This document shows positions 52,573 to 61,496 of a DNA stretch of 64,000 nucleotides, piece after piece. The stretch covers positions 6,572,001 to 6,636,000 of the forward strand of contig NZ_CP061379.1 of NCBI RefSeq assembly GCF_015624505.1. The letters run 5' to 3'. The first letter of the stretch is position 1. The number at the start of each line of letters is the position of its first letter. The notes under the pieces are model-generated. The model did no database searches. It had not been told where the DNA came from and worked only from the letters and a program-made list of their open reading frames with translations. Position numbers and translations under genes: made by a program. This DNA comes from Bradyrhizobium commune (GTDB lineage Bacteria; Pseudomonadota; Alphaproteobacteria; Rhizobiales; Xanthobacteraceae).

Positions 52573-53860
52573 CGCCGTCTCCGCTTGCATCGCCGTCCGC
52601 CGAAACTTCCGGTGCGTCCGGTGCGATCGGTATGTGATCTAGAAGATCTTCCCAGCGCGCACCCGGATTCTGTTCGAGCACCGACAGCATGTGAACGAAC
52701 GCTTTCACTGTCGAACGTGGGGTCCTGAAATATGCCTCTCCGATCTTTCGATCGCAGTGTTCCATGAATCCGGTGAGGGCCTCGTCGGGTATCAGATATT
52801 TGGATGGGTCACCGCTTGCGAACACCATCCTGATGTTGCCTAGCAGCACCAGCAGATCCTCGGGCGTCAGACTCTGGAGCCGGATGACCGGTCCCGAAAG
52901 GTCGACGAGACCGCCGTGCGCGAAGGTATTCTCCGCCAACCGCGATTGAAGCGCTTCGTAACTGAACAAGCCGCGGCGGGTATCGAGCAGAAATTCGGGC
53001 GTTCCGCACATGACGAACCCGATGCCGGACGTGGTGCCCTGCAGCGAGTCGTTCACAATGTCCAGGATCTGCTCGTAGTTCTGCTTCCGGGCCTGGGAAT
53101 TCTGTAGCTTGTAGATATTGGCCATTTCGTCGAACATCACGACCAGACCCGCGTAGCCCGCGACCTTCACGAGGCATGCCAGCGATTTCAGCGAGTCGTA
53201 GACGTTTTCGTCGTCGATGATCGTCCGAACTCCGAGATCCTTCTTCGCATCCGTCTTCGTCGAATATTCGCCGCGCAGCCATCGGACGGCGCATTGCTTG
53301 AGGGCATCGTTCGATTCCTCGCTGCCCCGCCAGTATGCTTTCAGGACGGTGGCGAAGTCGTATCCGCCGGCGAAACCGGTGATCTGCGCGAGCTTCTCGT
53401 CGATGACCTTCTCGATCGGCACGCCCTTGTCGCCGCCTTCCTTAGCGGCGTCGGTCACCAGCCTTTCGATCACGCTCTGTAGCGCGCCGCCTTCGGGCTT
53501 GTTCCGCGTGGCCATATTGTTCACGGCTTCGGAATAGAGCGCACGCGCCTGGCCACCGCTCGCGTGGATACGCCTGTTAGGCGACAGATCGGCGTGCATC
53601 GTGACGCATTTTCGCTCGAGCGCGATGAGACGCACGATGCTCGCGAAGAACGTCTTTCCCGCTCCGTATTCGCCGATAATGAATCTCACCGCGGCACCGG
53701 AGTCCGCTATCCGGTCGATGTCGCGCAGCAGGGCTGCGATCTCTCCGGCGCGCCCTACCTGTATGTGCGCCAAACCCAGGCGAGGCACCACGCCCGCCGA
53801 CAGAGCCTGAATGATCGTATCGCGTTCCTTGGGCCGGATTGTCTTGACGGATTTGCTCAT
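52541..53860 (-). CDS. sngB: BrxD-like ATP-binding protein, DUF2791 (SngB-like)
   Basis: A 439-residue P-loop ATPase of the DUF2791 group used by BREX (BrxD) and Shango (SngB). Walker A is FIIGEYGAGKTFFASIV (K69), Walker B LVVMFDEMANI near residue 245, and a sensor-like segment GFVMCGTPEFLLDTRRG follows. It ends with an acidic, probably disordered tail. Four-base overlap with the TerB gene and 32-nt overlap with the helicase gene show a tightly coupled operon. It probably couples ATP hydrolysis to loading or control of the helicase; this is inference from the family. Confidence 0.84.
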   Translation of the reverse strand: MSKSVKTIRPKERDTIIQALSAGVVPRLGLAHIQVGRAGEIAALLRDIDRIADSGAAVRFIIGEYGAGKTFFASIVRLIALERKCVTMHADLSPNRRIHASGGQARALYSEAVNNMATRNKPEGGALQSVIERLVTDAAKEGGDKGVPIEKVIDEKLAQITGFAGGYDFATVLKAYWRGSEESNDALKQCAVRWLRGEYSTKTDAKKDLGVRTIIDDENVYDSLKSLACLVKVAGYAGLVVMFDEMANIYKLQNSQARKQNYEQILDIVNDSLQGTTSGIGFVMCGTPEFLLDTRRGLFSYEALQSRLAENTFAHGGLVDLSGPVIRLQSLTPEDLLVLLGNIRMVFASGDPSKYLIPDEALTGFMEHCDRKIGEAYFRTPRSTVKAFVHMLSVLEQNPGARWEDLLDHIPIAPDAPEVSADGDASGDGDELTSLRLNP

Positions 53861-56217
53861 GCGGCCTTGTCCTTCATCTCGGCGATTTTCCCTCGAAGAT
53901 GCGGCGTGACGACGACTTCATCGCCGTCTTCGATCAGCGCTTCATCGAAGCGATCGAACGACCAGTCGTTGATCCGTTCGATGGCACCATCCGGCAACAG
54001 GCGCATCTCCTTCGCGTGTCGGTCGAATTCGGTCCGCGTCATCGACCCGCGAAGCTCCAGGAGCTCCACCAGTTCGGTGTGCGGCCCGTCGAGTCCGTCC
54101 AGAGCGGCCTGTTCGGGAGGAGCTTGTTGCGGCTGGACGACGTCCTCGGCGAAGATATCAGAAAGGAGCGCCGACACCGCCTCCGTGTCCCTGCGCGTTC
54201 GCGCCAGTCGCGCGGCATCGATGGAAATTCCCCTTGCGGCGACGGCCGGAGGAATCGGCGACGGCGCTTCCTTCGGTAACGGTACCCCTGCGGCCCGATC
54301 CTCGCCGCTGATCGGCACGGGATCGTCGGCCTGCCTTGCGGCGGCGCTATGGAGTCCCGAGTACACGCGCTCCTTCGGCAACCCGAGCGACTTGTGGAGC
54401 CTTTCCAGGAATTTCACTTCGCCAGCGTCCACGTTTCCGTTGCCGCCGATCACTGCTATGGCCGCGTCCGCGATGGCCTGGCGCTCGCCTTCGGTGGTTT
54501 CGGCGAGCCTGCGCATCACCCTCGCCTGCTTCGGCGGATTGTTGAACGTCGTCACTGCGAAAGCAATCAGCCGCGCCTGCTCGACCCCGGACAGATCGGT
54601 GGCGGAGCGGATCCGCGCGATCGTGCGCTGGAGTTCCTCGTACGATGCATCCCCGTCCGCCGCGGCCGCCAGCACCGCGACCTCGACTTGCGCCTTGACG
54701 GCCCTGAACGACGCCCGGTCGGGATCGACGGGGCCACCGTTCGGAGCCCTGAACACGAACACCTGCTCATCGGCGCGCGGGACGCTACTTCCGTATCGGC
54801 GGTCGGGCTCGATGGCGACCCCGATCGAATCCAACGCGCGGCCTAGTTCGTTGGCGGCCGCGGCCGAAATCTTCCCGTCCGCGGGCACTTCGATGCCCGC
54901 CATTTCCAACAGCGCCTGTGCCGTAGTGCTTCCGCGTCCGTGATCGCCCACGACGGCTTCGATCCGGTGCCGGAAATCGACTATCGCGCCCGTGCTCGTG
55001 CTTTGCTGCAGATCGGCGGGCAGCAATTTCGCTGCGGCCATCGAATTTCTGGCCGAAGGTTTTCGGCCGACGAAGCGACTGAATGAGTCCAGCTCGTCGG
55101 TGCAGTCGATCACCAGCTTCTGCAGTCCGGGCAACGGTTTCGTCACGCGGGCCACATCCACGTGCTGCTCGTGCGGGCCGCGGACCGCCACGTCGAATGC
55201 ACCGCTCGCCGCCCGATAGCGCAGCGCGATCCGGTCTTTGCCGTTCACCGGAAGGCCTGCGGGATAGATCCGGTCAAACCGCAACCGCCACAACGCGACG
55301 AACTCGCCGAAGCAACGGACTGCCGGTGTCCTCAGGTACGTGTCCGGCATCGCAAGAACCCAGCGCAACGCGTCCTCGGCCGACAACGTTGGCGCTTCGG
55401 CTAAGCGGTTTCCGAGGTATAGGCGGGTCGGTAAATCCATCTCGGGTCCGCCGCGCCGCTCTGGAGACAGCCCGCTTACTTCGAGGCCTTCGCCTTGGGC
55501 TAGTCGGGCGAAGTTGAGGAAACTGCTCGCGTAGCCGTGGAACGAGTTGTTGGCGCCATAGATCGCGAGAAGTCTCTCGACCTCTCGGACGAGCAGGGAT
55601 GCATCGTCTCCTCCCTCCAGGAACAGACGATGTTCGAGGCCATACAGGAAGATGAAGACCAGCCCGATTCCGTAGGACGGATCCCGCCTGCCGCCAGCCA
55701 TCCAATCGAGGAAAGCACGACGGGCTCCGGGAGACATGTCCGCGTAGGACGGCCAGTACGGCATCGAGCTGCCCTCGACGTCCGCCGATCCCGAGGCCGG
55801 AAGTTTCGGGTTGATGGCGTATTGGCGCGTGGCGCTTTCCGCGAGCGGGAGCCAGCCCCCGTAGTAGAACATTCCGCCGGAAAGCTCGGCCCTACCGAAC
55901 TTGACGGTTTCACCGCTCCGGATCCACCGTGCTGGGGGCGAACGTTCGACCCGTGCGGAAGGACCTTGGGAAGCGCGGGTCCGCAACCCGGTATCCAGAG
56001 GCGGTGGCTTGAGACCGGTCGGATCGGCTCGTTTCGCCGACCTCGCACGGGACACGAAGTACGGAATGGAGATCAGCCCGCAAACGAGGGCTATTGCCCC
56101 GATCGCCGCCGCGTTCTCCACCGCGAAGCGGTAGACGGCCGACACCGCGGCGGCCAAAGCGCCGAACAAAATCAACAGGATCGTCCCACCCGACGAATTG
56201 CCCCGCCGCCTAGCCAT
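53857..56217 (-). CDS. sngA: TerB_N-TerB-TerB_C membrane-anchored protein (SngA-like)
   Basis: A 786-residue protein. Two N-terminal hydrophobic helices (about residues 10-32 and 37-56) anchor it in the membrane. Next comes a TerB_N domain (FGRAELSGGMFYYGGWLP, MSPGARRAFLDWMAGGR, and GLVFIFLYGLEHRLF), then a TerB domain (about 530-660: VAVLAAAADGDASYEELQRT, IGGNGNVDAGEVKFLERLHK, with acidic metal-binding positions), and a TerB_C domain at the end (MTRTEFDRHAKEMRLLPDGA, INDWSFDRFDEALIEDGD). This domain order matches the TerB protein of Shango and the Ter-linked DNA-processing systems described by Aravind and colleagues. I start at 56217 (MARRRGNSSGG). Confidence 0.85.
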   Translation of the reverse strand: MARRRGNSSGGTILLILFGALAAAVSAVYRFAVENAAAIGAIALVCGLISIPYFVSRARSAKRADPTGLKPPPLDTGLRTRASQGPSARVERSPPARWIRSGETVKFGRAELSGGMFYYGGWLPLAESATRQYAINPKLPASGSADVEGSSMPYWPSYADMSPGARRAFLDWMAGGRRDPSYGIGLVFIFLYGLEHRLFLEGGDDASLLVREVERLLAIYGANNSFHGYASSFLNFARLAQGEGLEVSGLSPERRGGPEMDLPTRLYLGNRLAEAPTLSAEDALRWVLAMPDTYLRTPAVRCFGEFVALWRLRFDRIYPAGLPVNGKDRIALRYRAASGAFDVAVRGPHEQHVDVARVTKPLPGLQKLVIDCTDELDSFSRFVGRKPSARNSMAAAKLLPADLQQSTSTGAIVDFRHRIEAVVGDHGRGSTTAQALLEMAGIEVPADGKISAAAANELGRALDSIGVAIEPDRRYGSSVPRADEQVFVFRAPNGGPVDPDRASFRAVKAQVEVAVLAAAADGDASYEELQRTIARIRSATDLSGVEQARLIAFAVTTFNNPPKQARVMRRLAETTEGERQAIADAAIAVIGGNGNVDAGEVKFLERLHKSLGLPKERVYSGLHSAAARQADDPVPISGEDRAAGVPLPKEAPSPIPPAVAARGISIDAARLARTRRDTEAVSALLSDIFAEDVVQPQQAPPEQAALDGLDGPHTELVELLELRGSMTRTEFDRHAKEMRLLPDGAIERINDWSFDRFDEALIEDGDEVVVTPHLRGKIAEMKDKAA

Positions 56218-56738
56218 GAAAATCCATAAGATAATACTGCCGGTCCCGGCCCGTCTTATGGGGCGACATTCGCACGACACACAACCGTAAGGAAAGGGTC
56301 GGGCCTCGATAATTCGGGCAATCGGACTATCCTTCAGACTATCGCCCGAAGACCATTGTGGAATCCCTTACTGCGGAAGCAATGGAGGGCCCGGCTGCAT
56401 TGAGCTCTTACTGCACGATGCGCATGCCACGTGCGAGCGGAGCCGAAGCCGGAAGTGCCGTACCGCTCGCGTGCGGCACAAAATCGCACATTGGCGAGAA
56501 TGAAACGCCGGCGGAGCCGAATCGGCCTATCTCATACGATAAAAGGGGTGGCAACGACGCCGGAGCGGAACTATTGCCGAACGATGCAACCTGAGGGAGC
56601 ATCACCAATCGGTTAGTGTTCGGTCAACTCTCTGGTTACTGGCGGGCGTCCGAGAGGACACCGCAATGCTGTATTTCAGGCGCCTGGGCGGAAATTCCGC
56701 CCTCACCTTTCGCGGTCGCGACATGGGATTGGGACTTC
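56218..56738. other. Divergent control region of the defence island
   Basis: About 520 nt separate the starts of the minus-strand Shango-like operon and the plus-strand NERD-kinase-helicase gene. The composition is more AT-rich than the genes. It must hold both promoters, so the two transcription units may be co-regulated. The plus-strand frame is open from 56616, but sequence before the ATG at 56739 does not look coding. Confidence 0.55.
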
Positions 56739-59700
56739 ATGGATATCAATTTCTTTCGGCCCCAGGGTCCTCAGCCCACGGAGATGGAGGGACTAGCCGA
56801 GATGGGCCGTGTCCTCCCTAGGCCGTGGAAGGGGTTCGCGAATTTCGTTATGCGGCAACGCGGTCGACGTGGTCAAGACCGTGAAATCGACGCCGTCATC
56901 GTAGCGTTCGATCGGATCATTCTTGTCGATCTGAAGCATATTCGCGGCCGCATCGAGAACCGCGGCGGCTTCTGGCATCGGGGCGGCGACAACCTTGGTC
57001 CTTCGCCGGCGCACAAGATCCGCGAGAACGCGAAGATGCTCGCCTCTCTCATAAAATCCGAAGTCCACAAGATCCCGGGGGTTCCGCCGGTTGAAAGCAT
57101 CGTCGTTCTCACCCATCCGGATTGCGATCCGAGCGGATTGGATCAGGTCGAGCTCGACAGAACCGTAAAGTTGGCGAACTTCCTGAAGATTTCGCGCGAG
57201 CAGAATTTTCAAAACCTGTTCACGACCCATTCGGTGTATGGAGCTTCAAACCCGCTTTGCTCGGGACATTTCGGTGCAACGCTGCAGAAGTTCTTTCAGA
57301 ACGGAAAGCTGTTCGAACCCCGGAAGACCCGGTTCCACGGCTTCGTACCCGTCGGCGAGCCGGAATTCAGCCACAAGCTCTTCGAAGAATTCGCTTGCCA
57401 TCAACCCGAAGATCCTAACTACACGGGATTGCTCAGGCTTTGGGACTTCACCGTCGAAAGCGAATTAATCGTAGAAGAAGCGCGGCGCCCCGTAGCCGAG
57501 CGCGAGCGGGCCGTGCTTGGGCACATCCGGGTGCAAGACCCCGCTCTCTACGAGAACTACGTGCTCAGATCGATCCATTTCGACGCCGAGTACACCCTTA
57601 GATACTCCGAAATCTTCGACAAGCTTCCGGATCTCGAGAGGCTCAACAGATTCCAGGGTGCCCTTAAAGATCTGACCTTCGAGCGAAGGGTCGAATTGTC
57701 TCGGCTATTTCTGGACCGGATCGCGAGCCTTCATCGCATCCGCGTCGCCCATCGAGACCTCGATCGGCACTCGGTGTGGATCGACGAGCGCCGAAGCAAG
57801 GTCGTCCTATCGGGTTTCGGTGCCGCTCATTTTCCGGAGCGAACGTCGATCGGCGGAACGCGCTCGAAGCTTCAGGCGAGCGGATTCAGAGTACCGGAGG
57901 ATGTCGGCGAGAGCTCGGCCGGAACACCGTTTCAGCAGGACGTGTTTCTCGCGGGCGCGCTCGTCTGGGGGCTCCTGTCTGGAGAGCGTCTTCAGTCCAT
58001 GGACCGCGTGCCGGTATGGACGTCCGGGACGATCAAAGGCTCGGATGTCCCCGACGCGTTCAGGAGCTGGTTCGATCGTTGTCTGAAGATCGAGGCGCGA
58101 GAACGCTTCGACAACTGCGTCGAAGCCGCAGACGCTTTCGCTGAACTCGTGCGCAAGACGGAGAAGGCCTCCCTCGAGAAGCAATTGGACGCTTATCGAC
58201 GCGACGTCGATCCGATCTCGGACTACGAGCCGACCGAATGGATCAGCAAGAAGCCATATCGGGTGTATAAGGCGGAACGGGATGGCGAAGCTCTCTTCGT
58301 CAAAAGCTGGCCAGAACGCGTCCTGGGTGAGCGCAGGAAGTCCACGGCACGCCTGATCGAGTTCTTCGCCAAGGCCAATGCCTTGAGACGCGTGGACGCG
58401 AGTTGGCTACCGAGAACCGACGTTGCGTGTCTCTGCACCGATGGTCTACTGCTGGTGCAGGAGTGGGTAGAGGGCGAGCGCCTTTCCGAATGCAACACCG
58501 CGGATTGGACGCCCGAAGCCCTCCGGCGTTTCATCGTGGCGCTTGCCGACGCGGTGGACGAACTCCACAAACTCGATCTGGTCCATGGGGACCTATCGCC
58601 GAAAAACATCATCGTTCGCCTCGACGGCGACGTGCCGCGTCCGATCCTCGTCGATGCCGTGGATTTCTCCACCGACGAGGAAGGGAGGCGGACACCGGTG
58701 TACTGTCCGCCGGAAGACAATGACCTGCGGATCCGCGACCGCTTTGCGGTCGGACAGATCACCGCGGAACTGGCCGAGGTCTGCAGGGACGAGGAGACAA
58801 AGACGCTCTTCGCGCTGGGGGTATCGAAGAGCGCCGAGGGTGCCGCGCCCTGGCTAACGCTCAAGACTCTCAAAGATACGATCGCCATGCGCCGGCGGCG
58901 CCCCGCGAACGCGAGGCTCGAACTCGAAGTCGAGATGCAGAGAGTCGGCTTTGAGGGCAGGATGCTGTCGGATAACGGCGTATTCCACGTCATAAAACCG
59001 AAGAAGGCTCCGAACTCGATAGAAATTTTCGGATTCGATCAGCGCCTCATCGTCGACTTCGACCCCGCCGACTCGAAGCCCTTCGATGCGGTCGCGAGCA
59101 AGATCGGCATGCGGGAAGCCGCTTGGGCTCAGGGGCATCGCATATTCTCGTTCGAGGGATCGGTCACGGTACGACGGTCTCGCGCAACCAGGTTCGCCGG
59201 CTTCGACGATCTGCCTGCGCTTATCGCCGCGCACTTGACCGCCGTCTCGGTCTCGAAGGACGCCGTCACCCCCGCAGAGACCGTAGACGCGAAGACCAGC
59301 GCGCCGGAGCCCGCGCAGCCGCCGAAGCGTGGTTTTCCCGTCAAGGATTTCTGGCACGGCACAATTCTGGTCGAGGAGGAGATCAGCCCAGAGGTCACCC
59401 TCGCCACCGAGCCGCGGTACGACGACGAGGAGCGTACCCTGTATCTCGTCGCCGAAGACAACATTCCGGACGTCGATCCAAGCGACGGGCAGGCGGTCGG
59501 CGTCCAATGGAACGGCTACAAGCTCGGCGATCTTGACACCGAGCGAACCCGAGGAACGACCGTTGTTGTCAGGAACGTTCGCAGCGCGCGCGGTCTGCAC
59601 AAGGGCGACATCCTGAAGATTCCCGACGACCTCATCAGCTTTCAACGCCGCTCTCGCGCCATCTCGCGTATTCTCGACGGGAAGTCGACGATACCCAATC

Positions 59701-61496
59701 TGATAAGATACTTCGATCCGGAAGGGGATATGACGCCGCAGACCTTCGGACCCGAGGTTCGCGACGAAGACCTGACGCGATACGGTCTCAACCCCGACCA
59801 AAACGAGGCATTCAAGCATCTCTGGAAGCACGGGCCGCTGGGGCTGCTTCAAGGACCACCTGGGACCGGCAAGACGACCTTCATCGCCGCCTTCGTCCAT
59901 TTTGCTCTGACACAATCGAGGCTCAGCAACGTCCTCGTCCTGTCACAATCGCACGAGGCGGTAAACAACGCCGCGGAAAAAATCCTGCATACCGCTTCGA
60001 AGCTCGGAGGGGACATCGACCTCCTGCGCGTTGGACAGCACTCGAAGATATCGCCAATGCTGCACAAATTTCATGCCCGCGCGATCCAAGATCGATATCG
60101 CGAGCTGTTCCGAGCCGCCGTTAAGGAACGAGTGGTACCGCCGGCGAATCGCCTGGGACTGGACAGAAACTACATTGAAGAGGCCATTGAGGTCGAAAAC
60201 ACGCTTGGATCGCTTCTACGTCAGATCGAATTCTGCGAGCAGGACATCGCGACATCGAACGATCAGGACACTGTGGCAGCGGCGAAAGAGAGGGCAGAAA
60301 GACTGAAGGAGGCCTGGACCGACGCCGCAGCGGAGCGTTCCGTGTCGATCGACGGCGACCCACGCGGTGCTCTGGAGGAGGTCCGTGCCGGCATCGCCGA
60401 GAGATACGCCGTGCATGATCCAGACGCGCGACGGCGGCTTTTGCGCATTCACGGCCTGGCGATGGAGTGGGGCGCTACGCTCGGAATGCGCGGGAGAAGT
60501 CTCGAAGAGCTATTCGCCAGGAGCCGAAATCTCATCAGCGGCACATGCGTCGGAATCGGGCGACAAGGAATCCAGATCGACAAGAACGTGTTCGATCTAG
60601 TCATCATCGACGAGGCGGCGCGCTGCACGCCGGGCGAGCTCGCCGTCGGAATGCAGTCGGGCCGACGCGTCCTCCTTGTGGGCGACCACAAGCAGCTTCC
60701 GCCGCTGTACGGCCACGAACTGACTGAGGCGCTGGGCGTGCGGCTGAATCTCGCCTCCAAGAAGGATCTACGGCGAAGCGATTTCGAGCGGGCATTTCAC
60801 TCGACATACGGCTCGGCAGTCGCCCGCACGCTGAAGCGACAATACCGGATGGCCCCGAAGATCGGGAAAATGGTAGCCAAGATTTTTTACCCGGGTCAGG
60901 ATCTGGCGACGCAGCGCGGAGACCCGCCCGACTACTACCGGCTTCTCCCGCGACCGTTAGACGACGAGATCGTCTGGTTGGATACTGGCTTCTCCAAATC
61001 GACGAGGAGGGAGAGCGATTCCGGCAGCAGCTTCGTGAACAGACGGGAAGCGACCGCCATCGTCTCGTGCCTGAAGACGATCGCCGGTTCAACTGAATTC
61101 CTCCAATCCGCGAGCGACGACCTCAAGGAGGACGAGCCCCTCATCGGCGTCATCTGCATGTACGCTCCGCAGGTCGGCCTGGTGGAGGAGATGCTTATCA
61201 CGTCCGGCCTTGCACCCGAATTCAGGAAGCTAGTGAAGGTCGGAACGGTCGACAGCTATCAGGGAAAGGAAAACCGAATCGTCATTCTATCTCTGGTACG
61301 GAGCAATCCGGAACGCGACATGGGCTTCATCCGCGCCGCGAACCGCGTGAACGTCGCGGTTTCCCGCGCGATGGAGCGGCTTGTGATCGTCGGATCGGTT
61401 CGCATGTTCGACAGAAGTCGGAGTTCGTTCTCGTCTGTCATCCACGAACTGAGAGCCGCAGACCGCATCGTCGCGCTCGGAAAGGAATGGCAATGA
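56739..61496 (+). CDS. NERD nuclease-like / pseudokinase / protein kinase / SF1 helicase giant protein
   Basis: A 1585-residue protein (MDINFFRPQGPQP). Residues ~25-130 resemble a NERD nuclease-related domain (DREIDAVIVAFD, IILVDLKHIRG). A first kinase-like domain (~270-480) has AHRDLDRHSVWI but lacks the catalytic-loop Asn and DFG Asp, so it is a likely pseudokinase. A second (~500-690) keeps the key residues: LFVKSW (Lys), VHGDLSPKNIIV and VDAVDFS. The C-terminal DNA2/COG1112-type SF1 helicase has QGPPGTGKTTFIAAF (~1038), IIDEAARCTPGEL (~1290), LLVGDHKQLPPLYG, TVDSYQGKENRIV (~1504) and NRVNVAVSRAME. PglW and MkoA (Mokosh) share some of these modules. Confidence 0.82.
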   Translation: MDINFFRPQGPQPTEMEGLAEMGRVLPRPWKGFANFVMRQRGRRGQDREIDAVIVAFDRIILVDLKHIRGRIENRGGFWHRGGDNLGPSPAHKIRENAKMLASLIKSEVHKIPGVPPVESIVVLTHPDCDPSGLDQVELDRTVKLANFLKISREQNFQNLFTTHSVYGASNPLCSGHFGATLQKFFQNGKLFEPRKTRFHGFVPVGEPEFSHKLFEEFACHQPEDPNYTGLLRLWDFTVESELIVEEARRPVAERERAVLGHIRVQDPALYENYVLRSIHFDAEYTLRYSEIFDKLPDLERLNRFQGALKDLTFERRVELSRLFLDRIASLHRIRVAHRDLDRHSVWIDERRSKVVLSGFGAAHFPERTSIGGTRSKLQASGFRVPEDVGESSAGTPFQQDVFLAGALVWGLLSGERLQSMDRVPVWTSGTIKGSDVPDAFRSWFDRCLKIEARERFDNCVEAADAFAELVRKTEKASLEKQLDAYRRDVDPISDYEPTEWISKKPYRVYKAERDGEALFVKSWPERVLGERRKSTARLIEFFAKANALRRVDASWLPRTDVACLCTDGLLLVQEWVEGERLSECNTADWTPEALRRFIVALADAVDELHKLDLVHGDLSPKNIIVRLDGDVPRPILVDAVDFSTDEEGRRTPVYCPPEDNDLRIRDRFAVGQITAELAEVCRDEETKTLFALGVSKSAEGAAPWLTLKTLKDTIAMRRRRPANARLELEVEMQRVGFEGRMLSDNGVFHVIKPKKAPNSIEIFGFDQRLIVDFDPADSKPFDAVASKIGMREAAWAQGHRIFSFEGSVTVRRSRATRFAGFDDLPALIAAHLTAVSVSKDAVTPAETVDAKTSAPEPAQPPKRGFPVKDFWHGTILVEEEISPEVTLATEPRYDDEERTLYLVAEDNIPDVDPSDGQAVGVQWNGYKLGDLDTERTRGTTVVVRNVRSARGLHKGDILKIPDDLISFQRRSRAISRILDGKSTIPNLIRYFDPEGDMTPQTFGPEVRDEDLTRYGLNPDQNEAFKHLWKHGPLGLLQGPPGTGKTTFIAAFVHFALTQSRLSNVLVLSQSHEAVNNAAEKILHTASKLGGDIDLLRVGQHSKISPMLHKFHARAIQDRYRELFRAAVKERVVPPANRLGLDRNYIEEAIEVENTLGSLLRQIEFCEQDIATSNDQDTVAAAKERAERLKEAWTDAAAERSVSIDGDPRGALEEVRAGIAERYAVHDPDARRRLLRIHGLAMEWGATLGMRGRSLEELFARSRNLISGTCVGIGRQGIQIDKNVFDLVIIDEAARCTPGELAVGMQSGRRVLLVGDHKQLPPLYGHELTEALGVRLNLASKKDLRRSDFERAFHSTYGSAVARTLKRQYRMAPKIGKMVAKIFYPGQDLATQRGDPPDYYRLLPRPLDDEIVWLDTGFSKSTRRESDSGSSFVNRREATAIVSCLKTIAGSTEFLQSASDDLKEDEPLIGVICMYAPQVGLVEEMLITSGLAPEFRKLVKVGTVDSYQGKENRIVILSLVRSNPERDMGFIRAANRVNVAVSRAMERLVIVGSVRMFDRSRSSFSSVIHELRAADRIVALGKEWQ

